Origin: JANOQP01 sp044227705
GTDB taxonomy: Bacteria > Bacteroidota > Bacteroidia > Chitinophagales > Saprospiraceae
Direction of reading: 5' to 3'
DNA length: 22,205 bases
Assembly: GCA_044227705.1 (NCBI GenBank)
Contig: JBGAWE010000056.1
Location: forward strand, 1 to 22,205
In this document: positions 7,627-17,672 of the stretch, piece by piece
Numbering within the stretch: the first letter of the stretch is position 1
Layout of the letters: every line of letters starts with the position of its first letter
Translations under genes and position numbers: made by a program
The notes under the pieces: model-generated
Seen by the model: the letters and a program-made list of their open reading frames with translations, nothing else
What the model was told of the DNA's origin: nothing
Database searches by the model: none

Positions 7627-9531
7627 ATGCTCCTGCAGATCCGCGACTTCGACCATTATCAAAAAGAATACGCCCGCGCCGCCGCCGACCCGGAGGGCTT
7701 TTGGGCCGAACAGGCCGAGTCTTTTCAATGGAAAAAGCCTTTCAAAAAGGTGCTGAAGTGGAACTTCCGCGAGCCGCGCATCGAGTGGTTCCTCGGCGGA
7801 AAGCTCAACATCACCGAGAACTGCCTCGACCGGCACCTCGCCGAGCGCGGTTCGCAGACCGCCCTCCTGTGGGAGCCGAACGACCCGAGCGGACGGCCGA
7901 AAAAACTGACCTACAGGCAGTTGCACGGCCTCGTCTGCCAGTTCGCCAACGCCCTGCGGGCCAACGGCGCCAAAAAGGGCGACCGCATCTGCCTCTACAT
8001 GCCGATGGTGCCCGAGCTGGCAGTCGCCGTGCTGGCCTGCGCCCGCATCGGGGCCATCCACTCGGTCGTCTTCGCTGGCTTCTCCGCTTCCTCGCTGGCC
8101 GACCGCATCAAGGACGCGGGCGCCTCGATGGTCGTCACCAGCGACCACAACCGGCGCGGCGACAAGAAAATCCCGGTCAAGGCCGTCGTCGACGAGGCGC
8201 TTTCGATGGGCTGCGACATGGTCAGGGCCGTCATCTGCCACCGCAACACGGGCGATCCGGTCAACTGGACGGAGGGCCGCGACCGCTGGTGGCACGACGA
8301 GGTTTTGGGAAAGAGAAGATCCTGCAAGCCCGCCGCCGTCGACTCGGAGCACCCGCTCTTCATCCTCTACACGAGCGGCTCGACGGGCAAGCCGAAGGGC
8401 GTGCAGCACTCGACGGCGGGCTACATGGTCTTCGCCGAGTACACCTTCCGCAACGTCTTCCAGTACCGCGACGGCGAGGTGCACTGGTGCACGGCCGACA
8501 TCGGCTGGGTCACGGGGCACACCTACATCATCTACGGCCCGCTGCTGGCCGGCGCCACCTCGGTGATGTTCGAGGGCGTGCCGACCTTCCCCGACGCGGG
8601 CCGCTTCTGGGACGTGGTGAAAAGGCATCGCGTCAACATCTTCTACACCGCCCCGACCGCCATCCGCGCCCTGATGGCGGCGGGCGACCGGTTTGTCGAC
8701 CACAAAAAGATGCCCTCGCTCCGCGTCCTCGGCACGGTCGGCGAGCCGATAAACGACGAGGCTTGGCACTGGTACCACGAAAAAGTGGGCAAAAAGCGCT
8801 GCCCCATCGTCGACACTTGGTGGCAGACGGAGACGGGCGGCATCCTCATCTCGCCGCTCGCGGGCATCACGCCGTTGAAGCCATGCTTTGCCACGCTGCC
8901 CCTGCCGGGCGTGCAGCCCTGCCTCGTCGACGCGGGCGGAAATGAGCTGGAGGGCAACGGCGTCGAAGGGATGCTCTGCCTGAAGTTCCCCTGGCCGGGC
9001 ATCCTGCGCTCGACGTGGGGCGACCACGAGCGGTGCCGACTGAACTATTTTTCCAGCTTCAAGAACAAGTATTTCACCGGCGACGGGGCCAAGCGCGACG
9101 AGGAAGGCTACTACCGGATCATCGGCCGCGTCGACGACGTCATCAACGTCTCCGGCCACCGCATCGGCACGGCCGAGGTGGAGGATGCCATCAACGAGCA
9201 CGAGGCCATCGTCGAATCGGCCGTCGTCGGCTTCCCGCACGACATCAAGGGTCAGGGCATCTTTGCCTACGTCCTCACGACCCACGCCATCCCAGACGCG
9301 GGGAGGTTCAGGAAGGAAGTGCTCGAAACGGTCACTAAAATCATCGGCCCCATCGCCAAGCCCGACCGCATCGTGGTCGTGCCGGGACTGCCGAAGACCC
9401 GTTCGGGGAAAATCATGCGGCGCATCCTTCGAAAGATTGCCGAGGGCGACGTCTCCAACCTCGGCGACACGTCCACGCTGTTGAACCCAGAGGTCGTCGA
9501 ACAAATTAAGGAAGCCGTCAAAATGGGCTGA
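7627..9531 (+). CDS. acs: acetyl-CoA synthetase, AMP-forming
   Basis: A 634-aa cytosolic ANL enzyme that converts acetate, ATP and CoA to acetyl-CoA, AMP and pyrophosphate. Seen: the N-terminal ACS region (DPEGFWAEQAESFQW), nucleotide motif LYTSGSTGKPKGVQHST, WCTADIGWVTGHTYIIYGPL, adenylate motif WWQTETGG, YFTGDGAKRDEEGYYRIIGR, hinge DDVINVSGHRIGTAEVEDAI and catalytic K595 in PKTRSGKIMRRILRKIA. That lysine is the acetylation site of Acs enzymes. Length matches the family. ATG 7627 is chosen over the in-frame TTG at 7591, which overlaps the inverted repeat. It is a tandem paralogue of prpE, 150 nt downstream, and near the SLC5-type kinase, as expected for an acetate switch. It converges with the minus-strand T9SS cargo gene. 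Confidence 0.95.
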   Translation: MLLQIRDFDHYQKEYARAAADPEGFWAEQAESFQWKKPFKKVLKWNFREPRIEWFLGGKLNITENCLDRHLAERGSQTALLWEPNDPSGRPKKLTYRQLHGLVCQFANALRANGAKKGDRICLYMPMVPELAVAVLACARIGAIHSVVFAGFSASSLADRIKDAGASMVVTSDHNRRGDKKIPVKAVVDEALSMGCDMVRAVICHRNTGDPVNWTEGRDRWWHDEVLGKRRSCKPAAVDSEHPLFILYTSGSTGKPKGVQHSTAGYMVFAEYTFRNVFQYRDGEVHWCTADIGWVTGHTYIIYGPLLAGATSVMFEGVPTFPDAGRFWDVVKRHRVNIFYTAPTAIRALMAAGDRFVDHKKMPSLRVLGTVGEPINDEAWHWYHEKVGKKRCPIVDTWWQTETGGILISPLAGITPLKPCFATLPLPGVQPCLVDAGGNELEGNGVEGMLCLKFPWPGILRSTWGDHERCRLNYFSSFKNKYFTGDGAKRDEEGYYRIIGRVDDVINVSGHRIGTAEVEDAINEHEAIVESAVVGFPHDIKGQGIFAYVLTTHAIPDAGRFRKEVLETVTKIIGPIAKPDRIVVVPGLPKTRSGKIMRRILRKIAEGDVSNLGDTSTLLNPEVVEQIKEAVKMG

Positions 9532-9565
9532 AACCGCCCCTTTTCAGGATGAAGGGGCTGGTTTC
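9530..9565. terminator. hairpin shared by convergent acs and propeller gene
   Basis: GAAACCGCCCCTT (9530-9542) pairs with AAGGGGC-T-GGTTTC (9552-9565), with one bulged T and a 9-nt loop. The arms overlap both stop codons of the two convergent genes. U-tracts on either side are weak, so termination strength is uncertain. Confidence 0.5.
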
Positions 9566-9757
9566 ACATTTTCACGAACCGGCCCCGCCCCAGTTCGGTC
9601 TGCAAAAAATAAAGCCCGGCGGGCAGCTCCGTCAGGTTAAGTTCCGTCAGTTCAAAACCCCTTTTGTCAAAAACAACCCGCCCGCCGACGTCGAAAACGC
9701 GGGCCGAGTCCACGCCTTTTTTCAAAAAGAGAAGCCCGTCCGTCGGGTTCGGGAAGA
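9564..9757 (-). repeat. T9SS C-terminal domain DNA repeat, copy 1
   Basis: Encodes the sorting domain of the propeller protein and is strikingly similar at DNA level to 11811-12005. Both share the AT island TTTTTTCAAAAAGAG, the run AACAACCCGCCCGCCGACG and GTCCGTCGGGTTCGGGAAGAC, including synonymous positions. Confidence 0.8.
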
Positions 9758-11705
9758 CGGGCGCATCTGATGAAACCGTCCCTCCCGCCACGCCGGTCGG
9801 GTCGCTCGGCGAGAAGCGCAGCACCCGCGACGAGAATTTGAACTCGCCCGTCCAGAGCCGCCCGTCGTGCGCCATCAGAGCACCGGGCATGAACAGTCGG
9901 CTCTCCCCGATGGCGGGCCAGTGCGACTGCAAGTCCGGCTGGCCGAGCACGACGGCCGATGCCGCGTCGCCCGCCTGCTCGATTTTTTCCCACCACAAAA
10001 CGTTGTGCGCGCCCTGATTGGCGACGGCCAGGGAGCCGTCGAACGGCAGGGCCTCGGCGGGGAGGTTGAGCAGGCCGATGCTGCTGACGGTCTTCCACGG
10101 GACGAGGTTGCCCGCCTCCAGTTCAGAGATCTTGAAAATCAGCAAGCCCGGCGGTGTTTGGACGGCGGCGCACAAATAGATGCCGTCGCTCGACAGCCGC
10201 GCCAGTTGCGAGCCGGGCAGCGAGATGGTGTGCGTCGGGTCGGCCGTCGCGCTCGATGGAACGCCGCCTTTCCATAGGAATAGCTTGCCGCTGCGGTCGG
10301 CGAGGTAGAAAAAATGCGCGTCGAGTGCCACGCCTTTCAGGTCGGTGAACTGCGCCGACCCGATGCCGCCGTTGAAAAGCTGCGTCGGCGGCGACTGGCC
10401 TATCTCCTGCGCGTCGGCCCAGACGGCCACGCGCGGCCCGCCAGCCATGACGAATTCGTTTTGAAAAAGGGCGTTGTCCCACGGCGCAATGCCCCAGCTT
10501 TGGGTCGAGACGGCCTCGTCCGGCATCGCGCCCGAGGCGGTCGGGATTTGATTGAAAAGGTAAATCCGCCGGTCGAAATCGGAGGTGACGATGAGCCGCG
10601 TGCCGTCGGTCGAGAGGGCCGGGTTCTGCATGTAGCCGATGGAGTCGAGCGTGTTTTTCAAAAAATCCTGCACGCCGAGGGCAAAAAGCGGTTCGGCCGT
10701 GGCGGCGGTCGGCGGCTGGGCGTAGGCCAGCACGTTGTTGCCGTTGTAGTTGTTGACGAAGATTTTGCCCGCCGCGACGACCGCGTCCACGCCGTCGCCG
10801 TTCTTGTAAAACGAGGGTTGGGCGGTCTCAGCCGGGTCTTGCGCGGCCGCCGTCGGGACGCTCGCCCAAGTGTAGATGCGCTGCAAACCGCTCGCGACGA
10901 GCCGCCCGTCGGTCAGTTTTTCGCCCTTTATCCACTCGTCGCGGTAAAAATCGAAAGGCTGGTTGGCGGCCGACGGGTAGGCGTTCCAGAAGAAGGTGCC
11001 AGGCTGGCCGTTGACCTTCGCGTTGTGGTCGCCGACGAAGAAGAAGGTCGCCCCGTCGGTCGAGATGTTGCGCGGCGTGCCAAACTCGGGGAGGTCGATG
11101 GTGTAGTCGGGCGGCTGGTTGTCGGTCGTCGGCAGCGTGTTCCAAAAAAGGAGGGCGTGACCGCTCGTCGCCACGGCCGCCAGCCGCGAGCCGTCCGTCC
11201 AGACGCCCCAGGGCCATCCCCAAATTTGGGCGGCACCGCTCGGCGAGATGGCCGTCAGGTCGATGGCCACGTCGGCGGGCTGGGCGTTGGCCGTCGGTGC
11301 TTTTTTCCAAATCAGGATTCGGTCGTTGTCCGTGTCTGCGACGGCGAGGGTCCCGTTGGAGGCTGCGGAGGCGTTGCCGGGCCAGTTGAGCTGGTGCTTT
11401 CCCATGCCGGGGTCGTTCGACTCAAAATCGGGCTGGCCGAGGACGAGGTCGGGCAGGTCGTCCCAACTGTCGGGCGCGGCGTTCCAGACGAGGACCCGGT
11501 TGTTGAAGCGGTCGCAGACGACGAGGTTCTGTCCGTCGGAGGCCAGACCGTTGGGGTGGTTGAAGCGCAGCGGCCCGCCGGTCTGGTTGAAGCCGGGGCC
11601 GGAAATCATAAAATCGGCCTTTTGGCCGGTGGTAAACTTGGGCTGCGCCCCTGCCCGATGGGCGGCGAGGGCGGCGAGGAGGAAGAGAAACGTTGCTTTT
11701 TTCAT
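9564..11705 (-). CDS. secreted beta-propeller protein with T9SS sorting domain
   Basis: A 713-aa exported protein. ATG at 11705 gives a clean signal peptide (MKKATFLFLLAALAAHRAGAQ), whereas the longer frame upstream runs through the palindrome and is unlikely. The body is built of about nine repeats of 50-70 residues of the pattern LxWnxxPTxxxQPaDxxxxLP (for example ILIWKKAPTANAQPAD and LLFWNTLPTTDNQPPD), plus LVLGQPDF units, typical of NHL-like propellers. The last 65 or so residues are a type-A T9SS C-terminal sorting domain (PNPTDG ... VFDVGGRVVF ... LPAGLYFL ... FVKM). Expected fate: Sec export, then T9SS secretion or surface attachment. Ligand and function are unknown. It is downstream of the esterase in the same direction but separated from it by a twin palindrome. 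Confidence 0.85.
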   Translation of the reverse strand: MKKATFLFLLAALAAHRAGAQPKFTTGQKADFMISGPGFNQTGGPLRFNHPNGLASDGQNLVVCDRFNNRVLVWNAAPDSWDDLPDLVLGQPDFESNDPGMGKHQLNWPGNASAASNGTLAVADTDNDRILIWKKAPTANAQPADVAIDLTAISPSGAAQIWGWPWGVWTDGSRLAAVATSGHALLFWNTLPTTDNQPPDYTIDLPEFGTPRNISTDGATFFFVGDHNAKVNGQPGTFFWNAYPSAANQPFDFYRDEWIKGEKLTDGRLVASGLQRIYTWASVPTAAAQDPAETAQPSFYKNGDGVDAVVAAGKIFVNNYNGNNVLAYAQPPTAATAEPLFALGVQDFLKNTLDSIGYMQNPALSTDGTRLIVTSDFDRRIYLFNQIPTASGAMPDEAVSTQSWGIAPWDNALFQNEFVMAGGPRVAVWADAQEIGQSPPTQLFNGGIGSAQFTDLKGVALDAHFFYLADRSGKLFLWKGGVPSSATADPTHTISLPGSQLARLSSDGIYLCAAVQTPPGLLIFKISELEAGNLVPWKTVSSIGLLNLPAEALPFDGSLAVANQGAHNVLWWEKIEQAGDAASAVVLGQPDLQSHWPAIGESRLFMPGALMAHDGRLWTGEFKFSSRVLRFSPSDPTGVAGGTVSSDAPVFPNPTDGLLFLKKGVDSARVFDVGGRVVFDKRGFELTELNLTELPAGLYFLQTELGRGRFVKM

Positions 11706-11733
11706 GAACCGGTTTTGGATGAATGGCGAAATG

Positions 11734-11797
11734 GCCGTTGCTGGCGTCCTCGCTAACAACCGTCGCAAGAGTTGTTGGCGAGGACGCCAACAACGGC
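11734..11797. repeat. twin palindromic (REP-like) element
   Basis: A 27-nt arm (11734-11760) pairs with 11771-11797 around a 10-nt loop, with only two mismatches. Each arm is itself a near-palindrome: 11771-11794 is GTTGTTGGCG-AGGA-CGCCAACAAC in halves, and 11737-11760 is its slightly diverged mirror. It occupies most of the 105-bp gap between the esterase stop and the propeller start. Its form is that of bacterial REP/BIME-type repeats. No second copy is visible elsewhere in this window. Confidence 0.8.
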
Positions 11798-11810
11798 CCG
11801 CCAGGTGGTT

Positions 11811-12005
11811 TCAGAATTTGACGAACCGTCCCCAACCTTGTTCGGTCTCCAAAAAATAAAGCCCTGCAGGCAGCCCGGACAGGTCGATTTCATAAAGCTC
11901 GAACCCTCTTTTTTCAAAAACAACCCGCCCGCCGACGCCGAAAACGCGGACCAAGTCCACGCCTTTTTTCAAAAAGAGGACCCCGTCCGTCGGGTTCGGG
12001 AAGAC
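11811..12005 (-). repeat. T9SS C-terminal domain DNA repeat, copy 2
   Basis: Second copy of the sorting-domain coding segment found at 9564-9757, in the same orientation. Protein-level differences are concentrated in a few residues (GVDLVRVFGVGG versus GVDSARVFDVGG). The central 75 nt or so are nearly identical in DNA. Confidence 0.8.
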
Positions 12006-13934
12006 TTCCAGTTTTGAAACTCCCTCCGTCTCGCTGGTCGAGACTGTCGGGTCGAAAACTGTAATTTTCACCTTTCGAACCGCCTCGCGGAACACCTCGA
12101 TTTGCGGAATGACCACGAGGTTGTCGGCTTTCACGATGGTTGCGCCGCTTTGCAAGACCTGCCCGTTGGCTGCGTCTTTCACCACCCAATTGAGGTTTTT
12201 GCCCGTCAAAGGCTTGAAAACCTGCGGCCTGCGGATGGCCATGTCGGCCAACAGGGAGTTTTCGGGGCAGTTGTCGTTGCCGTAGGTCGCGCCCGATTCG
12301 AGCCAGGCGGTCGCCTGCCAACCGGCTGCGATTTCCTGCACATTCTCCCAGCGGTGGTAGCCGCCCCAGGTGCCCCAGTCGTCGCCGACGCCGCTGGCAC
12401 CGGTGCCGGGGGTTCCGTCGCCGGGGTCGTTGTTCTTCGGGTCGAGGCGGTGGTTGAAAAAGGCGGGGTAGGAGACGTCGGCGCGGAAGGCCAGCTCCTC
12501 ATAGGCCACGTCGTCGACGACGGTCTGCTCGGTCGGGCCGTTGCCGTGCGTCCAGTGGTCGTTCCAGTCCTTGCCGGTGTCGATGCCGTGCTCGCGCTCG
12601 CTCCACGAGAGCTGTGCGCCCCAGCCGAGCGAGTCGGCCGCGCGGAACTGGGCGACCAGCTCCTTGTCCCAGCCATTGCTGCCGTTGGTGTCGTTTTTCG
12701 CGTGGAAATAGCGCATCAGCGGCAGGTCGCGCCGATTGGACAGGCGGGTGTTGTAGTCGGGGCATTGATGGAAAACCACCGTTTTCCCGTCGTAATCGGT
12801 CAGGTTGGTGGGGAAGGGCGTGGCCGCCGAGCCGTACACGACGTCGATGGCCGAGGGCGGCTCGTCTATGGGGCCGCCGTTGTTGAACATGGTGGCCGAA
12901 GCGAAGTGGTCGGGGAAGGCCTTGGCCATCATCGTCGCCCCGCGCGACCCCATGCTGTGGCCGTTGATGTTGATGCGCAGCGGGTCGACGTGGTAGTTTT
13001 TGACGAACCACTCGTCCGTCCAGAGGTACCGCCGCTGGGTGTAGTTGACGACCGTGTCGATGGCCGTCGGGGCCGCCCCGGTGAACGGGTCGTAGTTCTT
13101 CCGCCAACCGAAGTGCTTCGAGACGCTCTCGTCCCCAGTCAGGTAAAAAGTGAGGAGATAGCCGAACAGGTCGTCGTTGTGCGCCAGGAGGATGCCCTTT
13201 TTGGGGTTGAGGCGAACGTCGAGGCGGCTGCCCGCGAGCGACTCCCTGGCCCTTCCGCCGCCGCCGTGCAGCCAGACGGTGAGCGGGATTCCGCCCGTCG
13301 TGTCGAGGCCCATCGGGGCGCTGACCATGAAGAAGCTCGGCATCCCGTTCTTCGCCGCGTTGGCCATGACGGGGAAATCGGGGCGGTTTTCCCACTGGTT
13401 TTGCCGCCCGTCGGCCCATGAATAAAAGGCGAAACAGAGGTAGCCGGGGTCGAAAGGCGAGACGAACGTCTTCTGCAAATGGCACTCGACCGGGTCGCCC
13501 GCCGGGTCGTATTGAAACGGGACGGCGTTCGGCGTGATGTTTTGAGCAGAGACGGCCGTCTCGCCCCATTTTTTCACGGCAAAAAAGAGCTGCCCCGCCT
13601 GGTGCGGTGTGAAAACGAACAGCGCCTCGTCGCTTTTCAGTTGATAGGAGCCGCCCGTCGCGTTCGGGATTTTGTAGGTGAGCGCGGTGTCGACCTGCTC
13701 TTTGAGCGCGGAGGGCAGGTATTCCTCCCGAAAAAGCCGCCCGACCTGCGTCGCGTTGTCGGTAGAGGTGAAAGACGTCGGCTTGGCGAAGATTGCGTAG
13801 GTCTCCGGCAACGGTGCCTCGAACTGCCAGACGACCCAAACCTGCCCGTCGGCGTACCAGGCGCGGACGTTCGTTTGAGCCTCGACGAGGCTGACGACAA
13901 AAAGGAAAGAGAGAGCGAGAAAGGATTGTTTCAT
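11811..13934 (-). CDS. secreted alpha/beta-hydrolase (esterase-like) with T9SS sorting domain
   Basis: A 707-aa exported protein. ATG 13934 gives signal peptide MKQSFLALSFLFVVSLVEAQ; a longer open frame reaches 14048 but has no family character. The middle holds an alpha/beta-hydrolase fold: oxyanion-type WLHGGGGRA, nucleophile elbow INGHSMGSRGA with S327 in GxSxG, and candidate histidines in SEREHGIDTG and NDHWTHG. The fold resembles PHB-depolymerase or acetyl-xylan-esterase-like enzymes, and the substrate cannot be read. The C-terminus is a type-A T9SS sorting domain (FPNPTDG ... FGVGGRVVFEKRGFEL ... LPAGLYFLETE ... FVKF). It lies upstream of the propeller gene, same strand, and divergent from the mutase gene. 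Confidence 0.83.
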   Translation of the reverse strand: MKQSFLALSFLFVVSLVEAQTNVRAWYADGQVWVVWQFEAPLPETYAIFAKPTSFTSTDNATQVGRLFREEYLPSALKEQVDTALTYKIPNATGGSYQLKSDEALFVFTPHQAGQLFFAVKKWGETAVSAQNITPNAVPFQYDPAGDPVECHLQKTFVSPFDPGYLCFAFYSWADGRQNQWENRPDFPVMANAAKNGMPSFFMVSAPMGLDTTGGIPLTVWLHGGGGRARESLAGSRLDVRLNPKKGILLAHNDDLFGYLLTFYLTGDESVSKHFGWRKNYDPFTGAAPTAIDTVVNYTQRRYLWTDEWFVKNYHVDPLRININGHSMGSRGATMMAKAFPDHFASATMFNNGGPIDEPPSAIDVVYGSAATPFPTNLTDYDGKTVVFHQCPDYNTRLSNRRDLPLMRYFHAKNDTNGSNGWDKELVAQFRAADSLGWGAQLSWSEREHGIDTGKDWNDHWTHGNGPTEQTVVDDVAYEELAFRADVSYPAFFNHRLDPKNNDPGDGTPGTGASGVGDDWGTWGGYHRWENVQEIAAGWQATAWLESGATYGNDNCPENSLLADMAIRRPQVFKPLTGKNLNWVVKDAANGQVLQSGATIVKADNLVVIPQIEVFREAVRKVKITVFDPTVSTSETEGVSKLEVFPNPTDGVLFLKKGVDLVRVFGVGGRVVFEKRGFELYEIDLSGLPAGLYFLETEQGWGRFVKF

Positions 13935-14012
13935 TTGAAAAGCCGCTGTTTTGGCGGGCCTAAAGTAGCGCGGCCGACCAATCTGCCGACAGCCATAAAA
14001 CACGGAATTTAC

Positions 14013-14041
14013 GCGGACTCCTTTTTGAAAAGCCAGTCCGC
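14013..14041. promoter_or_regulatory. nested inverted repeat upstream of mutase
   Basis: GCGGACT (14013-14019) and AGTCCGC (14035-14041) are perfect inverted arms. The spacer holds a second pair CTTTT-TG-AAAAG (14021-14032). It lies 62 bp before the mutase ATG within the 169-bp divergent gap. It could be an operator or a leader hairpin. I found no clean TAnnTTTG box in this gap; TACTTTAG on the minus strand (13960-13967) is one mismatch off and would face the esterase. Confidence 0.4.
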
Positions 14042-14103
14042 CGTTCATGTTGGGAGCAGCCTGATTTTTTGCCGTCCTTCGCCCCTGTCATTCCAGCCCA
14101 TCC

Positions 14104-16242
<2,139 letters not shown>

Positions 16243-16266
16243 TTTCCGCCCAAAAACAGACGGGAC

Positions 16267-17223
16267 ATGAATCGCCTCGACCGCCTCGCCGCCATCCTCA
16301 CGCAGTTGCAGACGAAGCGCACCGTCCGCGCGCAGGAGCTGGCCGACCGCTTCGGCATCAGCCTGCGGACGGTCTACCGCGACGTGCGCTCGCTGCAAGC
16401 GGGCGGCGTGCCCATCGTCGGCGAAGCGGGCATGGGCTACTCCGTCATGGAGGGCTGGCGGATGGCACCCGTGCACTTCACCCGCGACGAGGTGGCGGCC
16501 CTGCTCGCGGCGGGGCAGGTGATGGCCAAGCTCGGCGGCGCGGGCATCAGCGCCAACCTCGACAGCGCCCTCTCGAAGGTGCGCTCGGCCCTGCGCCTGG
16601 CCGACAAGGATTTCGCCGAGGGCCTCGACGGTGCTGTGGAAATCAGGCAATCGGGGTCTAAAACGGCTGGTTTTTCACAGAAAACCGTTTTGCCGACCAT
16701 CCTGAAAGCCATCTCAGAGCGCGAGGCGCTGGCGATGAGCTACCTCGGGCAGCGCGACGAGCGGCCGCAGCAGCGCGTCGTCGAGCCGATCGGGGTCTAT
16801 TTCCGCAACGATCTGTGGCACCTCGTCGCCCATTGCCGTCTGCGCGACGACGTGCGAAACTTCCGCCTTGACCGCATCGACCGACTGGCGCCCATCGGGC
16901 AGTTCTTCGAGCCGCACCGCTTCGACTTGCAGGAATACCTGTCGGAGGACGAGTTCGGCGGCCCGCTCATCGAGGCGGCCGTGACGGTCGACAGCGAGGT
17001 GGTGCGCTTCGTCGAGCATCAGCGGGGGCGGCAGGGTTTTGTCTCCGAGACCTCAGCCGGCGGCGTGACCGTGATGCGATTCCAGACGCCGAGGCTGGAG
17101 TACCTCGCCCGCTGGATGATGCAGTTTGCCGACATGGTCGCGGCCGTCGAGCCGCCAGAACTGGAGGCGGCATTCCGACGGCTGCTCGGCGCGGGCGGCG
17201 GGCGGCTCCCGAAAAAAAGTTGA
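16267..17223 (+). CDS. WYL-domain transcriptional regulator (YafY/DeoR-type HTH)
   Basis: A 318-aa cytosolic regulator. Residues 1-55 form a winged HTH (RLDRLAAILTQLQTKRTVRAQELADRFGISLRTVYRDVRSL). A linker follows, then the WYL ligand-sensing domain from about residue 145 (LAMSYLGQRDERPQQRVVEPIGVYFRNDLWHLVAHCRLRDDVRNFRLDRI, split here by domain sense rather than motif). A C-terminal WCX extension runs to the end. It starts 24 nt after the mutase stop and lies 101 nt before a DoxX-like gene. WYL regulators often control their immediate neighbour, so the inverted repeat in front of that gene is a natural candidate target (inference). The ligand is unknown. Confidence 0.9.
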   Translation: MNRLDRLAAILTQLQTKRTVRAQELADRFGISLRTVYRDVRSLQAGGVPIVGEAGMGYSVMEGWRMAPVHFTRDEVAALLAAGQVMAKLGGAGISANLDSALSKVRSALRLADKDFAEGLDGAVEIRQSGSKTAGFSQKTVLPTILKAISEREALAMSYLGQRDERPQQRVVEPIGVYFRNDLWHLVAHCRLRDDVRNFRLDRIDRLAPIGQFFEPHRFDLQEYLSEDEFGGPLIEAAVTVDSEVVRFVEHQRGRQGFVSETSAGGVTVMRFQTPRLEYLARWMMQFADMVAAVEPPELEAAFRRLLGAGGGRLPKKS

Positions 17224-17280
17224 AAAATAACCGACCCCTCGTGGAGGCTGCTGACACAGGGCTGTCACCGGGGCCTCGAA

Positions 17281-17323
17281 ACCTTTGTGCCGTCAACGAT
17301 TTTTTCACCAAAAACACAAAGGT
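17281..17323. promoter_or_regulatory. 9-bp inverted repeat abutting DoxX-like start
   Basis: ACCTTTGTG (17281-17289) and CACAAAGGT (17315-17323) are perfect inverted arms with a 25-nt spacer; the right arm ends one base before the ATG. The left arm overlaps AACCTTTG (17280-17287), one base off the Bacteroidota -7 box TAnnTTTG. A smaller repeat TGACA-(6)-TGTCA lies upstream at 17252-17267. It could be an operator of the WYL regulator or an mRNA hairpin covering the start. Confidence 0.5.
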
Positions 17324-17324
17324 C

Positions 17325-17666
17325 ATGGACTTCAAGACGATCTCTTTTTGGGCGCTGCTCGTCCTTTTCACCCTCCCCGGTTTCATCTTCGGCTGGCTGA
17401 AGCTGGTCGCCGCGCCCAGCAAGATCGAGCACTTCGCGCGGCTCGGCATCGGCGTCGGAGCGATGCGGGCACTCGGGCTGGCCGAGATTTTGGCCAACGT
17501 CCTGCTCTTTTTCCCGCAGTCGCGGCCGCTCGGCATGGCCGCCTGGCTGGTCATCTTGCTCGGAGCCAACTATTTCAACATCGCCAAAAAGGAGCCGCGC
17601 GAGGAGCTGAACGCCTCGTTCGGGGTGCTCTGCGCACTCGGCGTGCTGTGGTGGCTCAATGGTTGA
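17325..17666 (+). CDS. DoxX-like small membrane protein
   Basis: A 113-aa inner-membrane protein with four hydrophobic segments (about residues 8-25, 43-62, 69-82 and 96-112). The DoxX/DoxD-like pattern is visible: FGWLKLVAAPSKIEHFARLGIG, then LGLAEILANVLLFFP. ATG 17325 is chosen because the region upstream to 17220 is the regulatory gap. It follows the WYL regulator on the same strand, a common pairing for regulator and small membrane target. The biochemical role is unknown for most of this family. A strong bidirectional terminator follows 6 nt after the stop. Confidence 0.8.
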   Translation: MDFKTISFWALLVLFTLPGFIFGWLKLVAAPSKIEHFARLGIGVGAMRALGLAEILANVLLFFPQSRPLGMAAWLVILLGANYFNIAKKEPREELNASFGVLCALGVLWWLNG

Positions 17667-17672
17667 GCGGGG

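Noticed and set aside
5634..8945. A 1103-codon plus-strand open frame spanning prpE and acs
   Set aside because: It is an out-of-frame shadow: Arg/Gly/Pro-rich, runs through the terminator between two well-recognised enzymes, and has no domain character. Long shadows are expected at this GC content.
10100..11300. Tandem DNA repeats in the propeller gene
   Set aside because: The repetition is at protein level (blade repeats) and the DNA units are well diverged, so no tandem DNA array or CRISPR is present.
11706..11768. Longer N-terminus of the propeller protein
   Set aside because: Would precede a perfect signal peptide with 21 residues coded partly by the palindrome.
13935..14048. Longer N-terminus of the esterase
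   Set aside because: The signal peptide begins at 13934; upstream residues come from the divergent regulatory gap.
13935..14103. Cobalamin riboswitch before the mutase
   Set aside because: No B12-box-like sequence or the usual length; only a simple nested hairpin is present.
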